A DNA stretch of 64,000 nucleotides from Myxococcales bacterium (GTDB taxonomy: Bacteria > Myxococcota > Myxococcia > Myxococcales > Myxococcaceae), in NCBI GenBank assembly GCA_020846875.1, contig JADLDB010000072.1:1-64000 (forward strand). Direction: 5' to 3'. A model generated the notes under the pieces. The model had not been told where the DNA came from. It searched no databases and saw nothing but the letters and a program-made list of their open reading frames with translations. A program made the translations under genes and the position numbers. Of this stretch, positions 1 through 10,600 are shown piece by piece; position 1 is the first letter of the stretch; every line of letters starts with the position of its first letter.

Positions 1-3000
1 GAGCGGCTGCTCACGCTCTTGGCCCCCGAGCCCACCACCCACGAGCTCGCCCTCGACGTGGCCCAGTCCCTCGCCCGCCGCCGCGAGAAGTCCGCCACCG
101 CCATCTGGGTAGAAGCCGTCGTGCGCGAGCGCCGCGGTGAGTTCGCCCGCGCCTCCGAGCGCTACCTGGCCCTGTGCAACCTGGCCCGGAAGAACCAGGA
201 GGAGGCCGGCGCCTTCTTCGCCGCCGAGGCCGCCGCCCGCGCGTCGCGCGACAACGCCCCGCAGTTGGCCGTGAAGGCCCTGCACGAGCTGCTCGGCCTC
301 AAGCCGGATCACCTCCCGTCCTTGAAGGCCCTGGCCCGCGCGTCGGATCAATCGAAGGACCGCGCCGGCGCCATCCGCGCCTACCGCCGCCTCGCCGCCC
401 TCGCGCGAGATCCCGCCGACGCCGCCGACGCCCACGTCCAGTTGGCCCGCCTGTGCGCGCAGACGGAAGACGACGTCGCCGGGGCGCGCCTGCACTGCGA
501 GGCCGCGCTGCGCCTCGCGCCCGATCACCCCGAGGCGCTCCTCCAGCTGGGCGACCTCTGCTTCCGCTCGGGTGAGTGGCTGCGCGCCATCAAGGCCCTC
601 GATCGCCTGCGCGAGGTGGCCATGGGCCGCCACGAAGTCGACCGCGTCGGGCGCGCCAACCTCCTCGCCGGCCTGGTGTGGGAGACGGGCCTCAAGCAGC
701 CGGAGAACGCGCTGCTGCGCTACCGCGAGGCCGCCTCGCTCTTGCCCGCCGAGCCGCGCCCGCTGTACCTCGCCGCGCGCGTCGCCGAGTCCCTGGGCAA
801 GGTGCAGGAGTCCGTCGCCGGCTATCAGCAGGCCGTCGAGCTGGCGGGCCCCGCGCCCGAGGACGAAGAGGTCCGCAAGGCCGCCCACGCCTCGCACCAC
901 GCCCTGGCCCGGCTGCTCAAGGCGAAGCTGGGGGAACCCGCCCGCGCCCGCGAGCACCTCGAGGCCGCCCTCGCGCTCGATCCCCAGGACACCGTCGCCC
1001 TCGACGAGCTGCTCCCGTACTTCCGCGCCTCCGGCAAGGCGCCCGAGCTGGCCGACGCGTGCGAGAAGGCCGCCGCCGTCGTCGAGGATCCCACCCGCCG
1101 CGCTGCCCTCTGGGCCGAGGCCGGCGAGCTCTACCGCGGGCGCCTCAACCAGCCGGATCGCGCCGAGCGCCTCCTCTCCCAGGCCCTGGAGGCCGACGCC
1201 CGCAACCGCCTCGCCCTGGAAGGCATGCTGGCCCTGGCCGAGAGCAAGCGCGACGGCGGCCAGCTCACCTTCTGCCTCAAGGCCCTGGCCGAGCTCACCG
1301 AGGCCCCGAAGGACCGCGTCCGCCACTACCGCCGCCTCGCCGTGGCCGCGCGCGATCTCGCCTTCGATCTCGACCTCGCCGTCTTCGCCTACCGAGAGAT
1401 CCTCCGCGTCGAGCCGGAAGATCTGCCCGTGCTGGGCGAGCTGACCGCGCTCGAGCGCCGCCGCGCCGACATGGCTGGGCTCGCCTGGGCCCTGGAGCAG
1501 CGCGCCCGCGTCGCCGAGGGCCTGGGCGACAAGCGCCTGTCCGCCGCCGCCCTGCGCGAGCTCTCCGGCGTGCTGGACGAGCGCCTGGGCCGCGCCGGTG
1601 AAGCGCTGGTGGCCCTGGAGAAGGCCACCCGCCTCTTCCCCGAGCCCAACGCGCTCCTCGAGCTGGCCACCCTGTCCCTGCGCCTGGAGCGGCCCGTCAA
1701 CGCCCGCCGCGCGCTGGAAGACGTGCTGGCGCTCCTGCCGAAGCACGCGCCCCCCGAGAAGCTGGCCGAGGTCCGCGCCCGCCTGGGCCGCGCCTGCGAG
1801 CTGCTGGGAGACAAGGAAGGCGCGAAGGAGAACTACGCGCTGGCCTTCCCGCTGCGCCGCCTCGACGACGACCTGGCCCAGCGCCTCGAGGCCCTCTACG
1901 CAGAGGCCAACCAGACGCGCGAGCTGTCCGAGCTGTGGGCCGCGCGCGCCCAGGCGCTCCTCCAGGCCGGCCGCAGCCACGACGCCGCGCCGCTCTTCTT
2001 CAAGGCCGCCCAGCGCCTGATGGAGGCCGGCGACGCCTCCGGGGCCATGCTGCGCCTCACCGCCGCGCTCGACGCCTCGCCGTCCGGCGCGAAGGCCGCC
2101 GAGGTGCTGGAGGCCATGGCCCAGCTGGAGCAGGACCGCCGCGAGCCCGCCGAGGCCGCCCGCCTCCTCGCCCGCCGCGCCTCCCTGGCCGAGCCCGGCC
2201 GCGACGCCGCCCGCTGGCTGTACCGCGCCGCCGGCCTCGTCCGGGGCACGCCCCGCGAGCAGCCCTTCCTCGCCCAGGCCCTCGAGCAGGACGGCACCTT
2301 CCTCCCCGCCCGCCTCCGCCGCGCCGAGCTGACCGAGGACACGGTGCCCCGCGAGGCGCTGGTGGACTTCGAGGCCGTGCTGGCCGCCGAGCCGAAGGAC
2401 GTCGACGCCGCCGGCGTCGAGCTCGATCGCACCGGGCTGACCCGCCGCGCCGCCCGCGCCGCCTTGAAGGCCGGCCAGTACGAAGCCGCCCGCCGCCTCT
2501 TCTCCAAGTACGCCGCCCTCAAGCCCGACGACACCGAGGCCCTGCTGGAGCTGGCGAAGCTGCACCGCCGCGCCGGCGCGCTGGAGGCACTGGTCGATCT
2601 GCTCGGCGAGCTCTGGCCCCGCCTCGACGGCGCCGCCCGCGCGTCCGCCCGCCGCGAGTACGCCGAAGGCGCCCTGTCCCTGGGCCGCACCGCCGCCGCC
2701 ATCGACGCGCTGCGCGCCGTCCTCGCCGAGACACCCGGCGACGACTGGGCCGCCGGCCGCCTCCTCACCCTCCTGCCGCTGGACGAGGCCAACACCCCCG
2801 AGCGCCTGGAGCTGCTCGCCCGCCTCGTCGACGCCGCCTCGGGCGAGGCGAAGGCCGAGCTGCTCGCCCGCCGCGCCGAGCTCTTCCGGCTGGCCGGCGA
2901 CCTGGTGGCCGCCAGGAAGGATCTCTTCGACGCCGCGCAGCTCACCGCCCGCCCGGTGCCCCTCTACCGCTCCATCGCCGAGCTCGCCCGCCAGTCGAAG

Positions 3001-6000
3001 GACGAGGCCGCCGAGCTGTCTGCCTGGCGCCTGGTGCTGGAGCGCGCCGGCAAGGACGAGGCCCTGGTGCAGGACGCCGCCCAGCGGCTGCTCGAGCTGG
3101 CCCGCGGCCGCACCCGCGCCGACGATCGCACCCGCGCGCTGGAGGCCTGGGAGGCGCTGGTGGCCCTCCCCCTCAAGGCCGCCGAGCGCCACGAGGCCTG
3201 GTACGGCCTGGCCCAGATGGCGAAGGCGGTGGGCAGCACCCGCCGCGCCGAGGAAGCGCTGCTGGAGGCCTCGCGCCAGGGGCCGGTGCCCCGCCGGGTG
3301 GACGCGCTGCTCGAGCGCGCCGCGCTGCTGGAGGCCCGCGAGGCGAAGGACGAGGCGGTGGAGGCCTTCAGCGCCGCGCTGGCCCTCGCCCCGCGCCACC
3401 CCCTCGCCACCGGGGGGCTGGTCCGCGTGCTGCGCGCACAGGCGGACTGGGAAGGCCTCGCCGAGGTGCTCTCCACCGAGGCCGCCCAGCTCCCGAAGGC
3501 CGAGGCCGCGCCCCTCTTCGTCGAGCTGGCGGCGCTCTACCTCGATCAGCTCGACCAACCCGGGCCGGGGGAAGCCGCGCTCCGCCGGGTGGTGGCCCTC
3601 GACGAGTCCAACGCCGCCGCCCGCCGCCGCCTGGCCGGCCTGCTGGAGGCGCGGGGCGAGCTGCCCGAGGCCGTGGCGCTCCTGGAAGACGCCGCCGCCC
3701 GGCTCCCCGCGCCCGAGGCCGCCGCCACCCTCCGCGAAGCCGCCGCGCTCGCCCACCGCGCCGACGACGACGCGGGCGAGCTCAAGCTGCTGCGCATCGC
3801 CCACGTCCTCCAGCCCGCCCTGGGCGAACACCTCGCCCGCCTCGCCGACGCCCTCTACCTCCACGGCGCGGTGAAGGAGGCGCTGCCGCTGCAGAAGCAG
3901 GTGGCGGAGGCGACGGGCTTCGAGGACACGCCCGAGTTGGCCGAGCGCGCCTGGCTGCGGCTGGCCGATCTCGCCGAGCAGGCCGAGGACTTCGCCCTGG
4001 CCGAGAGCGCGCTCAACCGGGTGGTGCAGGAGCGCCCGCTGTCCGCCCAGGCCGTGGAGCGCCTCGCCGCGCTGGTGGGCCGCCGCGACGTGAAGGCCGC
4101 CTTCGAGCTGCGCGCCCGCTTCGCCGAGTCCCTGTCCCGCTCGGCCCGCAGCGCCGGCCTGCTCCTGGAGCTGGCCCGCGAGGCCCACCAGAAGCACCAC
4201 GACCTCGAGCTGGCCCACCGCCTCTACGCCCGCGCCGCCGAGGCCAGCGACGCGCCCCTGCCGGTCCGCCAGGAAGCGGTGGCCCTGTTGCGCGAGGCCG
4301 GCCGCACCGCCGAGCTGATGGTGGAGCTGCACGAGCTGGCCCAGCTCTTCGTGGTGGACGGCCACATCGACGCCGCGCTCACCGCCTGGGACGAGGAGAC
4401 GCGCCTGGCCGAAGGCGCCGGCCGCATCGACGACGCGCTGCGCACGCTGACCGCCATGGCCGAGCTGTGCGAGGAGGAGGGCTGGACGGACGACGCCGCC
4501 CGCCAGCACCTGCGCCGCGCCGAGCTGTTGCGCGACTCGAAGCTCGACCTCACCGGCGCCGCCGAGGCGCTGGAGAAGGCCTGGCAGTTGGACGCCCGCG
4601 AAGACGTGGCCCAGCAGGGCATGGCCCTGGCCCGCCGCAGGAACGATCGCGAGGCCGAGATCGACTGGCTGGAGCGCTCCCTCAAGCACGTCGCGGCGCC
4701 CAGCGCGCGCGCCCAGGCCTTCGTGCAGTTGGCGCGCCTCCACCTCGGGCTGCCCGCGGAGGGCCCGGGCGACGTGGAGGCCGCACCGCTCCTCGCGCCC
4801 GATCAAGCCGAGGCCGCGCTCAAGCAGGCCCTCACCCTCGACGCCGCCACCCCCGGGGCCCAGGCGCTCCTGCTGGGCCTCCTCGAGCGGCAGGGGCGCG
4901 TGGGCGACGTCGCCGCCCACTACGAGGACGCCGCCAGCCGCGCGCCTGCCGGACGGGAGCGGGCCGCCCTGCTGCTCAAGGCCGCCGAGCTGTACAAGGA
5001 TCGCGCGAACCGCCCGCATGACGCCGCCGCCGCGCTGCTGGCCGCGCGCGCCGCCGATCCAGACGATCTCTCCCTCACCGCGCGGGTGGCCGACCTCCTC
5101 ATCACCCTGGGCCGCCGGCAGGACGCCGCCGACTTCGACGCGCTCCTCCTCGAGGGCGACCCCTTCCACCCGTCCTTTGCCCGCCACGCCGAGTACCTCG
5201 AGGACTCCGAGGACGACGTGGGGCTGGCCGCGCTCCTCTCGCGCCGCGCCGAGCGCCTGGGCGGGGCCGAGGCCGGGCAGGCGTGGCTGGCCGCGGCGCA
5301 GGCCTTCCGCAGGGCGGGGGCTCTGGAGCGCGCGCAGCTGTGCGAGACGCAGGCCTTCGAGGTGGCCCCGCAGAACACCGCCGCCTTCGAGGCGCTCCTC
5401 GCGCGGGCCGGGGACGAGCCGCGGCGCCAGGCCGAGCTCTTGCTGCTGCGTTCCCGCGCCGTCCCCGGTGAGGCGTCTGCGCTGCTCAAGCGCCGCGCCC
5501 AGGTGCTGGCCAGCCTGGGCGAGCCGCTCCTCTCCGCCGAGGGCTGGGACGACTACCTCGCCCAGGTGCCGGACGACGTGGACGCGCTGGAGGCTCGCGC
5601 CGAGTTGGCCGCCCAGGGAGGTGGCCCGCGCGCCAGCCAGCCCTTCGACCGCAAGCTGGTGCAGCTGGGCGCCGCCACCCTGTCCCCCGCCGTCCTCCTC
5701 AAGCTGTGGCTGCGGCTGGGGCAGGCGGCGCTGGAGTCGAACGCGCTCAAGGACGCGGTGGACACCTTCGAGGCCGCGGTGGAGCTCGACCCGGACGGCC
5801 TGAAGGGGCGCGAGGCGCTCTCCTCTCTCTCCGAGGTGTACGCGCGGCTCCACGATGCTTCAGGCCAGGCGCGCACCACCCTGCGGCTGGCCCGGGGCGC
5901 GAAGGGCGCCGAAGCCGAGGCCCTCTACCGCCAGGCGCTGGCCCTGGCCGGCTCTGCGCAGCAGTCTTCCGAGGCCCTGGAGTGGCTGCTGGACAAGCAC

Positions 6001-8694
6001 CCGGGCGAGCTCGAGCTGTACGAGGCGGGCGTGGAGGTGTGGCGCGCGCTGGGCCGCGTCGGCGACCTCGTGGCCCTGCACGAGCGCTTTGCCGCGGCCT
6101 CGGGAGGGCCCGCCGCTGCGCGCGCGCTGCTCGCGGCGGCCCAGGTGGTGGCCAGCGAGCTGCGCGACTCGCAGCGGGCCTTCGAGCTCAAGCAGGCGGC
6201 GCTGGCCGCGGATCCGGACGACCTCGCCGCGGTGGAAGCCGTGCTGGACGAGGCCCGCACCCGCGGCGAGGTGCCGGTGTACGAGGCCCAGCTGGCGAAG
6301 CTGGCGCAGGCCACCTTCGACGCCGCGCGCGCCGCGGAGCTCACCCTCGAGCTGGCGGCTTCCCAGGAGGCGCGGCGGGCCCTGGCCGAGGCCCGGGCGA
6401 CCCTGGAGCCCATCAAGGCGAAGGGCCCGTCTGCCGCCGGGTACACCCAGGCCCTGGAGACGCTGGAGCGGCTGGCGCGGGAGCAGGGCGACACCGCCGC
6501 CCTCGCCGAGCTGCAGCTCCTCTCGGCCGAGCTGTTGTCCGCCTCGGAGCGCGCGGCGCGGGTGCTGGAGGCGGCGCGCACCCTGCGGGCCTCCGGGCAG
6601 GTCGACCGAGCGCTGGTGCTGACGCGCGAGTCGCTGGCGTCACGGCCCTCCCGGGAAGGCCACGCGCTGCTGGTCGAGCTGGCGCGCGAGTCCGGGCGGA
6701 AGGACGAGCTGGCCCGGGCGCTGTCGCTGCACGCCCAGGACGTGGAGGGCACCGCGCGCGCCGAGCTGCTGCTGGACGCGGTGGACGCCTGGCGCGCGGC
6801 GAAGCAGCCGGGCGAGGCGCGCGACACCTTCGAGCGGGTGCTGAAGGACTTCCCTGGCCTGGTGGCGCCGGCCGACGCGGGCGCCCGCTTCCTCGAGCTG
6901 GGCGCCCCCGCCCGCGCGGTGGACGTGGCCTTCGCCCCGGCGATGGGGGCGGGCCAGCACGAGCGCGCGCTGATGCTGGCGGACGCGGCGGGCGACGCAG
7001 CGCGGGTGAAGGAAGCGCTGACGCCGCTGGCGCAGAAGGCGCCCGGCAGCGACTGGGGCCAGCGCTACACCGACGCGCTGCGCGCCGCGGGGGACGCGAA
7101 GGGGTTGTCGGCCTTCGCGCAGGCCATCGCCGCCGAGGCGCCGCAGCTCTCGCGGGCCCTCCTCAAGGAGCTGCTGATCGACTTCCAGTACACCGACGCG
7201 GTCAACGCCCTGGCGCAAGCGGGCGCGCTGGAAGAGGTGGTGCCCGCGGCGGTGGAGGAGCACCAGCCCGACGTGCTGCTGGCGCTGCTGCCCCGCGCCG
7301 GCGAGCTCGGCGCCGCCTCCCGCGAGGCGCTCCTCTCGGCGGTGGCGCACGCGGTGCCCGCCCGGCGCGAGGCGATGCTGCGGGCGCTGGCCGACTTGCG
7401 GCGAGAGGCCGGGCGGCTGCAGGACGCGGCGGCGGCGCTGCACGAGCTGTCCCAGTTGGAGGACGATCCCCGCGCCCGCGCGGCGCTGCACGTGGAGCGC
7501 GGCGAACTCTTCGAGCAGGTGGGCGACGTGGCGGCGGCCCAGGCGGCCTTCGAGCGCGCCCTGGTGGACGACGCCAACCAGACGGCGGCGGTGCGCGCGC
7601 TGGTGGAGCTGTACCGGACGGGCGCGCCGGATCGCTTCGTGGCGATGGTGGAGCGCCTCGGCGCGCTGGCGGGCGACGAGGCCACGGTGCCCTGGAAGGA
7701 GCCGCTGGTGGTCGCGCTCCAGTCGCTGGGCCGGCGGCGCGAGGCCTACACCCTGCTGGGCGAGCTGGAGGAGACGGACGCGCGCGTGCAGGAGCGCGCC
7801 GCGCTGGCCGAGCAACTGGGGCTCAAGGGGGAGGCCCTGGCGCTCCAGGAGAAGGTGGCGAAGACGCCCGCGGCGCGCGAGGCGATCCTCACCGGGTACC
7901 TCACCAGCGACCTGGTGCCTTTCGCGGTGCGCCTGGGCGAGCGCCTGGTGACGGAAGGCGCGCTGACGGCCCAGGCGACTCGACTGCTCGCGGAGCGGCT
8001 GGCGCCCACGCAGCAGGGCGCGGCGCTGGCGGCGAAGGTGTGGCCGGGCCTGCTGCGGCAGAACGTGGCCGACGCCGACGGGTGGACGTTGTTCGCCGAG
8101 GCGCTGCGGCACCTGGGCCGCGACGCGGCGGCCACCCTGGCGGACGGCTTCGGGGCGGTGCTGACGGCGACGAAGGGCCCCTCTCCGATGGCCCCGCAGC
8201 AGCGCCTCGAGCTCAAGGCGGCCGACTGGGCGGAGGTGCCGCCGGGCGCGGCCCAGGTGACGGAGGAGACGATGCCGCGGCTCTCCGCGGTGGTGTCCGA
8301 CGCGCTGGCGGGCTTCGGCGCCGCCGGCCTCAAGGTGGCGCTCAACCCCGCGGGCGGCGTGGAGGCCTACCTCACCGGCGACACCGTGGTGCTGGGCGCC
8401 GGCGCGCTGGCCGTCTTCGGCCAGGCCGAGCTGCCCTACCTGCTGGCCCTCGCCCTCTCCCTGTCCGAGGCGGGCGAGCAGCTCTGCCGGCCGGGCGAGG
8501 TGGACGGCTTCGAGGAGGCGGCGGCGGCGGCCTTCACCGCCTACCCGGCGTCGCTGGCGGTGGGGCGGGTGCTGGCCAGGCTGGACGCCTCGGTGCGCGG
8601 CGGCGATCCTCGGGCGGTAGATGAGCCAGCCGTCCTTCGACAGAGCGCGGCCTTCCGCGCGGTGGCCCTGCGTGCGCTCGACCAGCTCGAGTAG
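1..8694 (+). CDS. Giant TPR protein, 5' end outside window
   Basis: The frame is open from the first base, so the true start lies upstream; 2897 residues are visible, ending at the TAG at 8692. Almost all of it is a helical solenoid of tetratricopeptide-type units rich in Ala, Leu, Glu and Arg, with recurring pairs such as LxLAPxxPEALLxLG and AIxAYRRLA. No catalytic domain or membrane segment is visible. The last 190 or so residues are different: a Gly/Leu/Ala-rich segment (VVLGAGALAVFGQAELPYLL) that may form a separate C-terminal domain. Such proteins normally act as scaffolds; the partner is unknown. The upstream 5 kb use mainly GCC for Ala and CGC for Arg, the last 3 kb mainly GCG and CGG, so the gene may have grown by joining pieces. 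Family is sure, function is not. Confidence 0.9.
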   Translation, partial: ERLLTLLAPEPTTHELALDVAQSLARRREKSATAIWVEAVVRERRGEFARASERYLALCNLARKNQEEAGAFFAAEAAARASRDNAPQLAVKALHELLGLKPDHLPSLKALARASDQSKDRAGAIRAYRRLAALARDPADAADAHVQLARLCAQTEDDVAGARLHCEAALRLAPDHPEALLQLGDLCFRSGEWLRAIKALDRLREVAMGRHEVDRVGRANLLAGLVWETGLKQPENALLRYREAASLLPAEPRPLYLAARVAESLGKVQESVAGYQQAVELAGPAPEDEEVRKAAHASHHALARLLKAKLGEPARAREHLEAALALDPQDTVALDELLPYFRASGKAPELADACEKAAAVVEDPTRRAALWAEAGELYRGRLNQPDRAERLLSQALEADARNRLALEGMLALAESKRDGGQLTFCLKALAELTEAPKDRVRHYRRLAVAARDLAFDLDLAVFAYREILRVEPEDLPVLGELTALERRRADMAGLAWALEQRARVAEGLGDKRLSAAALRELSGVLDERLGRAGEALVALEKATRLFPEPNALLELATLSLRLERPVNARRALEDVLALLPKHAPPEKLAEVRARLGRACELLGDKEGAKENYALAFPLRRLDDDLAQRLEALYAEANQTRELSELWAARAQALLQAGRSHDAAPLFFKAAQRLMEAGDASGAMLRLTAALDASPSGAKAAEVLEAMAQLEQDRREPAEAARLLARRASLAEPGRDAARWLYRAAGLVRGTPREQPFLAQALEQDGTFLPARLRRAELTEDTVPREALVDFEAVLAAEPKDVDAAGVELDRTGLTRRAARAALKAGQYEAARRLFSKYAALKPDDTEALLELAKLHRRAGALEALVDLLGELWPRLDGAARASARREYAEGALSLGRTAAAIDALRAVLAETPGDDWAAGRLLTLLPLDEANTPERLELLARLVDAASGEAKAELLARRAELFRLAGDLVAARKDLFDAAQLTARPVPLYRSIAELARQSKDEAAELSAWRLVLERAGKDEALVQDAAQRLLELARGRTRADDRTRALEAWEALVALPLKAAERHEAWYGLAQMAKAVGSTRRAEEALLEASRQGPVPRRVDALLERAALLEAREAKDEAVEAFSAALALAPRHPLATGGLVRVLRAQADWEGLAEVLSTEAAQLPKAEAAPLFVELAALYLDQLDQPGPGEAALRRVVALDESNAAARRRLAGLLEARGELPEAVALLEDAAARLPAPEAAATLREAAALAHRADDDAGELKLLRIAHVLQPALGEHLARLADALYLHGAVKEALPLQKQVAEATGFEDTPELAERAWLRLADLAEQAEDFALAESALNRVVQERPLSAQAVERLAALVGRRDVKAAFELRARFAESLSRSARSAGLLLELAREAHQKHHDLELAHRLYARAAEASDAPLPVRQEAVALLREAGRTAELMVELHELAQLFVVDGHIDAALTAWDEETRLAEGAGRIDDALRTLTAMAELCEEEGWTDDAARQHLRRAELLRDSKLDLTGAAEALEKAWQLDAREDVAQQGMALARRRNDREAEIDWLERSLKHVAAPSARAQAFVQLARLHLGLPAEGPGDVEAAPLLAPDQAEAALKQALTLDAATPGAQALLLGLLERQGRVGDVAAHYEDAASRAPAGRERAALLLKAAELYKDRANRPHDAAAALLAARAADPDDLSLTARVADLLITLGRRQDAADFDALLLEGDPFHPSFARHAEYLEDSEDDVGLAALLSRRAERLGGAEAGQAWLAAAQAFRRAGALERAQLCETQAFEVAPQNTAAFEALLARAGDEPRRQAELLLLRSRAVPGEASALLKRRAQVLASLGEPLLSAEGWDDYLAQVPDDVDALEARAELAAQGGGPRASQPFDRKLVQLGAATLSPAVLLKLWLRLGQAALESNALKDAVDTFEAAVELDPDGLKGREALSSLSEVYARLHDASGQARTTLRLARGAKGAEAEALYRQALALAGSAQQSSEALEWLLDKHPGELELYEAGVEVWRALGRVGDLVALHERFAAASGGPAAARALLAAAQVVASELRDSQRAFELKQAALAADPDDLAAVEAVLDEARTRGEVPVYEAQLAKLAQATFDAARAAELTLELAASQEARRALAEARATLEPIKAKGPSAAGYTQALETLERLAREQGDTAALAELQLLSAELLSASERAARVLEAARTLRASGQVDRALVLTRESLASRPSREGHALLVELARESGRKDELARALSLHAQDVEGTARAELLLDAVDAWRAAKQPGEARDTFERVLKDFPGLVAPADAGARFLELGAPARAVDVAFAPAMGAGQHERALMLADAAGDAARVKEALTPLAQKAPGSDWGQRYTDALRAAGDAKGLSAFAQAIAAEAPQLSRALLKELLIDFQYTDAVNALAQAGALEEVVPAAVEEHQPDVLLALLPRAGELGAASREALLSAVAHAVPARREAMLRALADLRREAGRLQDAAAALHELSQLEDDPRARAALHVERGELFEQVGDVAAAQAAFERALVDDANQTAAVRALVELYRTGAPDRFVAMVERLGALAGDEATVPWKEPLVVALQSLGRRREAYTLLGELEETDARVQERAALAEQLGLKGEALALQEKVAKTPAAREAILTGYLTSDLVPFAVRLGERLVTEGALTAQATRLLAERLAPTQQGAALAAKVWPGLLRQNVADADGWTLFAEALRHLGRDAAATLADGFGAVLTATKGPSPMAPQQRLELKAADWAEVPPGAAQVTEETMPRLSAVVSDALAGFGAAGLKVALNPAGGVEAYLTGDTVVLGAGALAVFGQAELPYLLALALSLSEAGEQLCRPGEVDGFEEAAAAAFTAYPASLAVGRVLARLDASVRGGDPRAVDEPAVLRQSAAFRAVALRALDQLE

Positions 8695-9319
8695 GGTACG
8701 GCGCCTCGTCGCGGTGGTACTTGGCACCTGGTCTGCCCTGTCCTGCGCGGGGTCCACCGCCTGCCCCTTTCAAACTGTCTCCCCTCCGCCGGGCCAGCTG
8801 TCGATGGGCCTCTACGCGCTCCAGGCCACGCCGGCGGCGGTGGACGAGTGCCAGCTGGAGGACGTCTTCGAGGCGGACTTCTCCTTCGAGGTGACGCTCT
8901 CGGCCAACCCCGACGCGGGCGAGACCTTCATGACGATGGAGGAGGGCTACTCGCGCCTGGCCACCTGGGACGGCCAGGTGGTGCGCTCTCCCCAGAGCGC
9001 CCGGCGGTACTTCGAGCAGTGCAGCGAGTGCGTGACGCGCGTGGTGGAGGACATCGATCTCGCGCTGCTCAGCGCCTCGCAGGCGGCCGCGGTGGGCAAC
9101 ACCTGCCCCCCCCACCCACTGGACGGCGGCGTGCCGGCGCCGGACGACGCGGGCATCTCGCCACCCGGCGCGCGGGAGATGGGCTTCGACGCGCTGCTGG
9201 CGTGCGGGGAGCTGCGCACCACCGTGGTGGTGGACCAGGGGCTCCTCGACGGCGGGCCCTGTCCGGCCGTCTGCGCCGGGTGCCGGACGAGGTACGAGCT
9301 GCGCGGAGAGCGGCGATGA
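8672..9319 (+). CDS. Predicted lipoprotein of unknown function
   Basis: I do not recognise the family. From a GTG at 8672 the product has a short Arg-rich n-region, a hydrophobic core (VAVVLGTW) and a lipobox LSC-A, so it should be lipidated and held in the envelope. An in-frame ATG at 8621 is an alternative start but would give an unusually long n-region. The mature part contains several Cys pairs ([12 protein letters not shown]) and an Asp/Pro linker. It overlaps the end of the giant TPR gene and its own stop overlaps the queC start (ATGA at 9316), so the three genes downstream of 8.6 kb are probably translated from one message. No link between its role and queuosine is evident. Confidence 0.7.
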   Translation: MRSTSSSRVRRLVAVVLGTWSALSCAGSTACPFQTVSPPPGQLSMGLYALQATPAAVDECQLEDVFEADFSFEVTLSANPDAGETFMTMEEGYSRLATWDGQVVRSPQSARRYFEQCSECVTRVVEDIDLALLSASQAAAVGNTCPPHPLDGGVPAPDDAGISPPGAREMGFDALLACGELRTTVVVDQGLLDGGPCPAVCAGCRTRYELRGERR

Positions 9320-9999
9320 AGAGGGCGGTGGTGCTGCTCTCGGGCGGCCTGGACTCGGCGACCTGCCTGGCGCTGGCGAAGGCGGCGGGCTTCGAGCCGG
9401 TGTGCCTCACGGTGGCCTACGGGCAGCGGCACGCGGTGGAAGTCGAGCAGGCGAAGGCGGTGGTGAAGGCCGCCGGCGTGGTGGACCACCGCGTGGTGAC
9501 GGTGGACCTGCGGGCCATCGGCGGCTCGGCGCTCACGGGCGAGGTGGCTGTGCCCAAGCACGACGACGTGTCGCAGGTGGGCGCGGACATCCCGGTGACG
9601 TACGTGCCCGCGCGCAACACCATCTTCCTCGGCCTGGGGCTGGGGCTGGCGGAGGTGGTGGGGGCGCGCGACGTCTTCATCGGAGTCAACGCGGTGGACT
9701 ACTCGGGGTACCCGGACTGCCGGCCGGAGTTCATCCGCGCCTTCGAGCACCTGGCCGCGCTGGCCACGAAGGCTGGAGTGGAAGGCGAGCGCCTCACCAT
9801 TCACGCGCCGCTCTCGGGGATGAGCAAGGCCGACATCATCCGCGCGGGGCTGAAGGCAGGCGTGGACTACGCGCCCACCCACAGTTGTTACGACCCAGCG
9901 CCGGACGGGCGGGCGTGCGGGCGGTGCGACAGTTGTCTTCTGCGGAGGAAGGGCTTCGAGGAGGCCGGGGTGGTGGATCCGACGAGGTACGTGAAGTGA
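9316..9999 (+). CDS. queC: 7-cyano-7-deazaguanine synthase QueC
   Basis: QueC converts 7-carboxy-7-deazaguanine to preQ0 using ATP and ammonia, in the cytoplasmic pathway to queuosine in tRNA. The 227-residue product has the family's normal length. It begins with the PP-loop ATP pyrophosphatase motif SGGLDS (residues 9-14), has the PARNTIFL segment in the middle, and ends with the zinc site C-x7-C-x2-C-x2-C in [17 protein letters not shown]. The ATG overlaps the stop of the preceding lipoprotein gene, and its stop overlaps the GTG of the following dipeptidase, which suggests coupled translation. No queD, queE or queF is visible nearby, so the rest of the pathway must lie elsewhere. Identification is secure. 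Confidence 0.96.
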   Translation: MKRAVVLLSGGLDSATCLALAKAAGFEPVCLTVAYGQRHAVEVEQAKAVVKAAGVVDHRVVTVDLRAIGGSALTGEVAVPKHDDVSQVGADIPVTYVPARNTIFLGLGLGLAEVVGARDVFIGVNAVDYSGYPDCRPEFIRAFEHLAALATKAGVEGERLTIHAPLSGMSKADIIRAGLKAGVDYAPTHSCYDPAPDGRACGRCDSCLLRRKGFEEAGVVDPTRYVK

Positions 10000-10589
10000 G
10001 GGCGCTGCTGCTGCTCTTCCTGGCCGGCGCCCCCGAGCCGCTGGTGGAGGTGCCCGCGCGCATCCCCGACGCAGTGGTGGACCTGCGCTACGCCACGCCA
10101 GACAACTTCATGAAGAAGCAGGTGTACCCGTCCGGCGCGCGCTGCCTGCTGCTTGAACGCTCGGCCACCATGCTGGCGAAGGCCGCGGACGCGCTGCGGA
10201 GGAAGGGGTTTCGCCTGAAGGTGTACGACTGCTACCGGCCGCACTCGGTGCAGTACGAGCTGTGGAAGGTGTTGCCGGTGCCCGGGTACGTGGCGGATCC
10301 AAAGAAGGGCAGCAACCACAACCGGGGCGGCGCCGTCGACTTGACGTTGGTGACGCTGGACGGCGGCGCGGTGGAGATGCCTTCGCCCTACGACTTCTTC
10401 GGGAAGGCGGCGCACCACGGCTTTGAGGGCGCGAGCGCCGAGGCGAAGGAAAACCGGAAGACCTTGCGCGAGGCGATGGAGGCGGCGGGCTTCAAGAAGA
10501 ACCCGATGGAGTGGTGGCACTACGACCTACCCGACGCGGCGAAGTACCCCCTGCGCGACGAGGCCTTCACCACGGACGGCGGCGCCTGA
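9996..10589 (+). CDS. VanX-type D-alanyl-D-alanine dipeptidase
   Basis: This is a zinc peptidase of family M15D, which cleaves free D-Ala-D-Ala. The ligand motif SxHxxGxAxD appears as [10 protein letters not shown] and the catalytic EWWH motif near the C-terminus is intact (PMEWWHYD). [14 protein letters not shown] matches the conserved Arg-containing loop. The start is the GTG at 9996 in a GTGA overlap with queC; it gives a short hydrophobic N-terminus ([12 protein letters not shown]), so the enzyme is probably exported to the periplasm, where it could recycle or trim peptidoglycan-derived dipeptides. There is no vanH or vanA homologue beside it, so a vancomycin resistance role is not suggested. 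The 197-residue length is normal for the family. Confidence 0.9.
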   Translation: MRALLLLFLAGAPEPLVEVPARIPDAVVDLRYATPDNFMKKQVYPSGARCLLLERSATMLAKAADALRRKGFRLKVYDCYRPHSVQYELWKVLPVPGYVADPKKGSNHNRGGAVDLTLVTLDGGAVEMPSPYDFFGKAAHHGFEGASAEAKENRKTLREAMEAAGFKKNPMEWWHYDLPDAAKYPLRDEAFTTDGGA

Positions 10590-10600
10590 AGTGAATGTCC

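Noticed and set aside
6640-8757. 705-codon minus-strand frame opposite the giant TPR gene
   Set aside because: His/Arg/Gln-rich shadow of the TPR gene, no start context and no recognisable domain.
9996-10589. Vancomycin-resistance operon
   Set aside because: Only the VanX-like dipeptidase is present; no VanH or VanA-like genes and no VanRS pair nearby.
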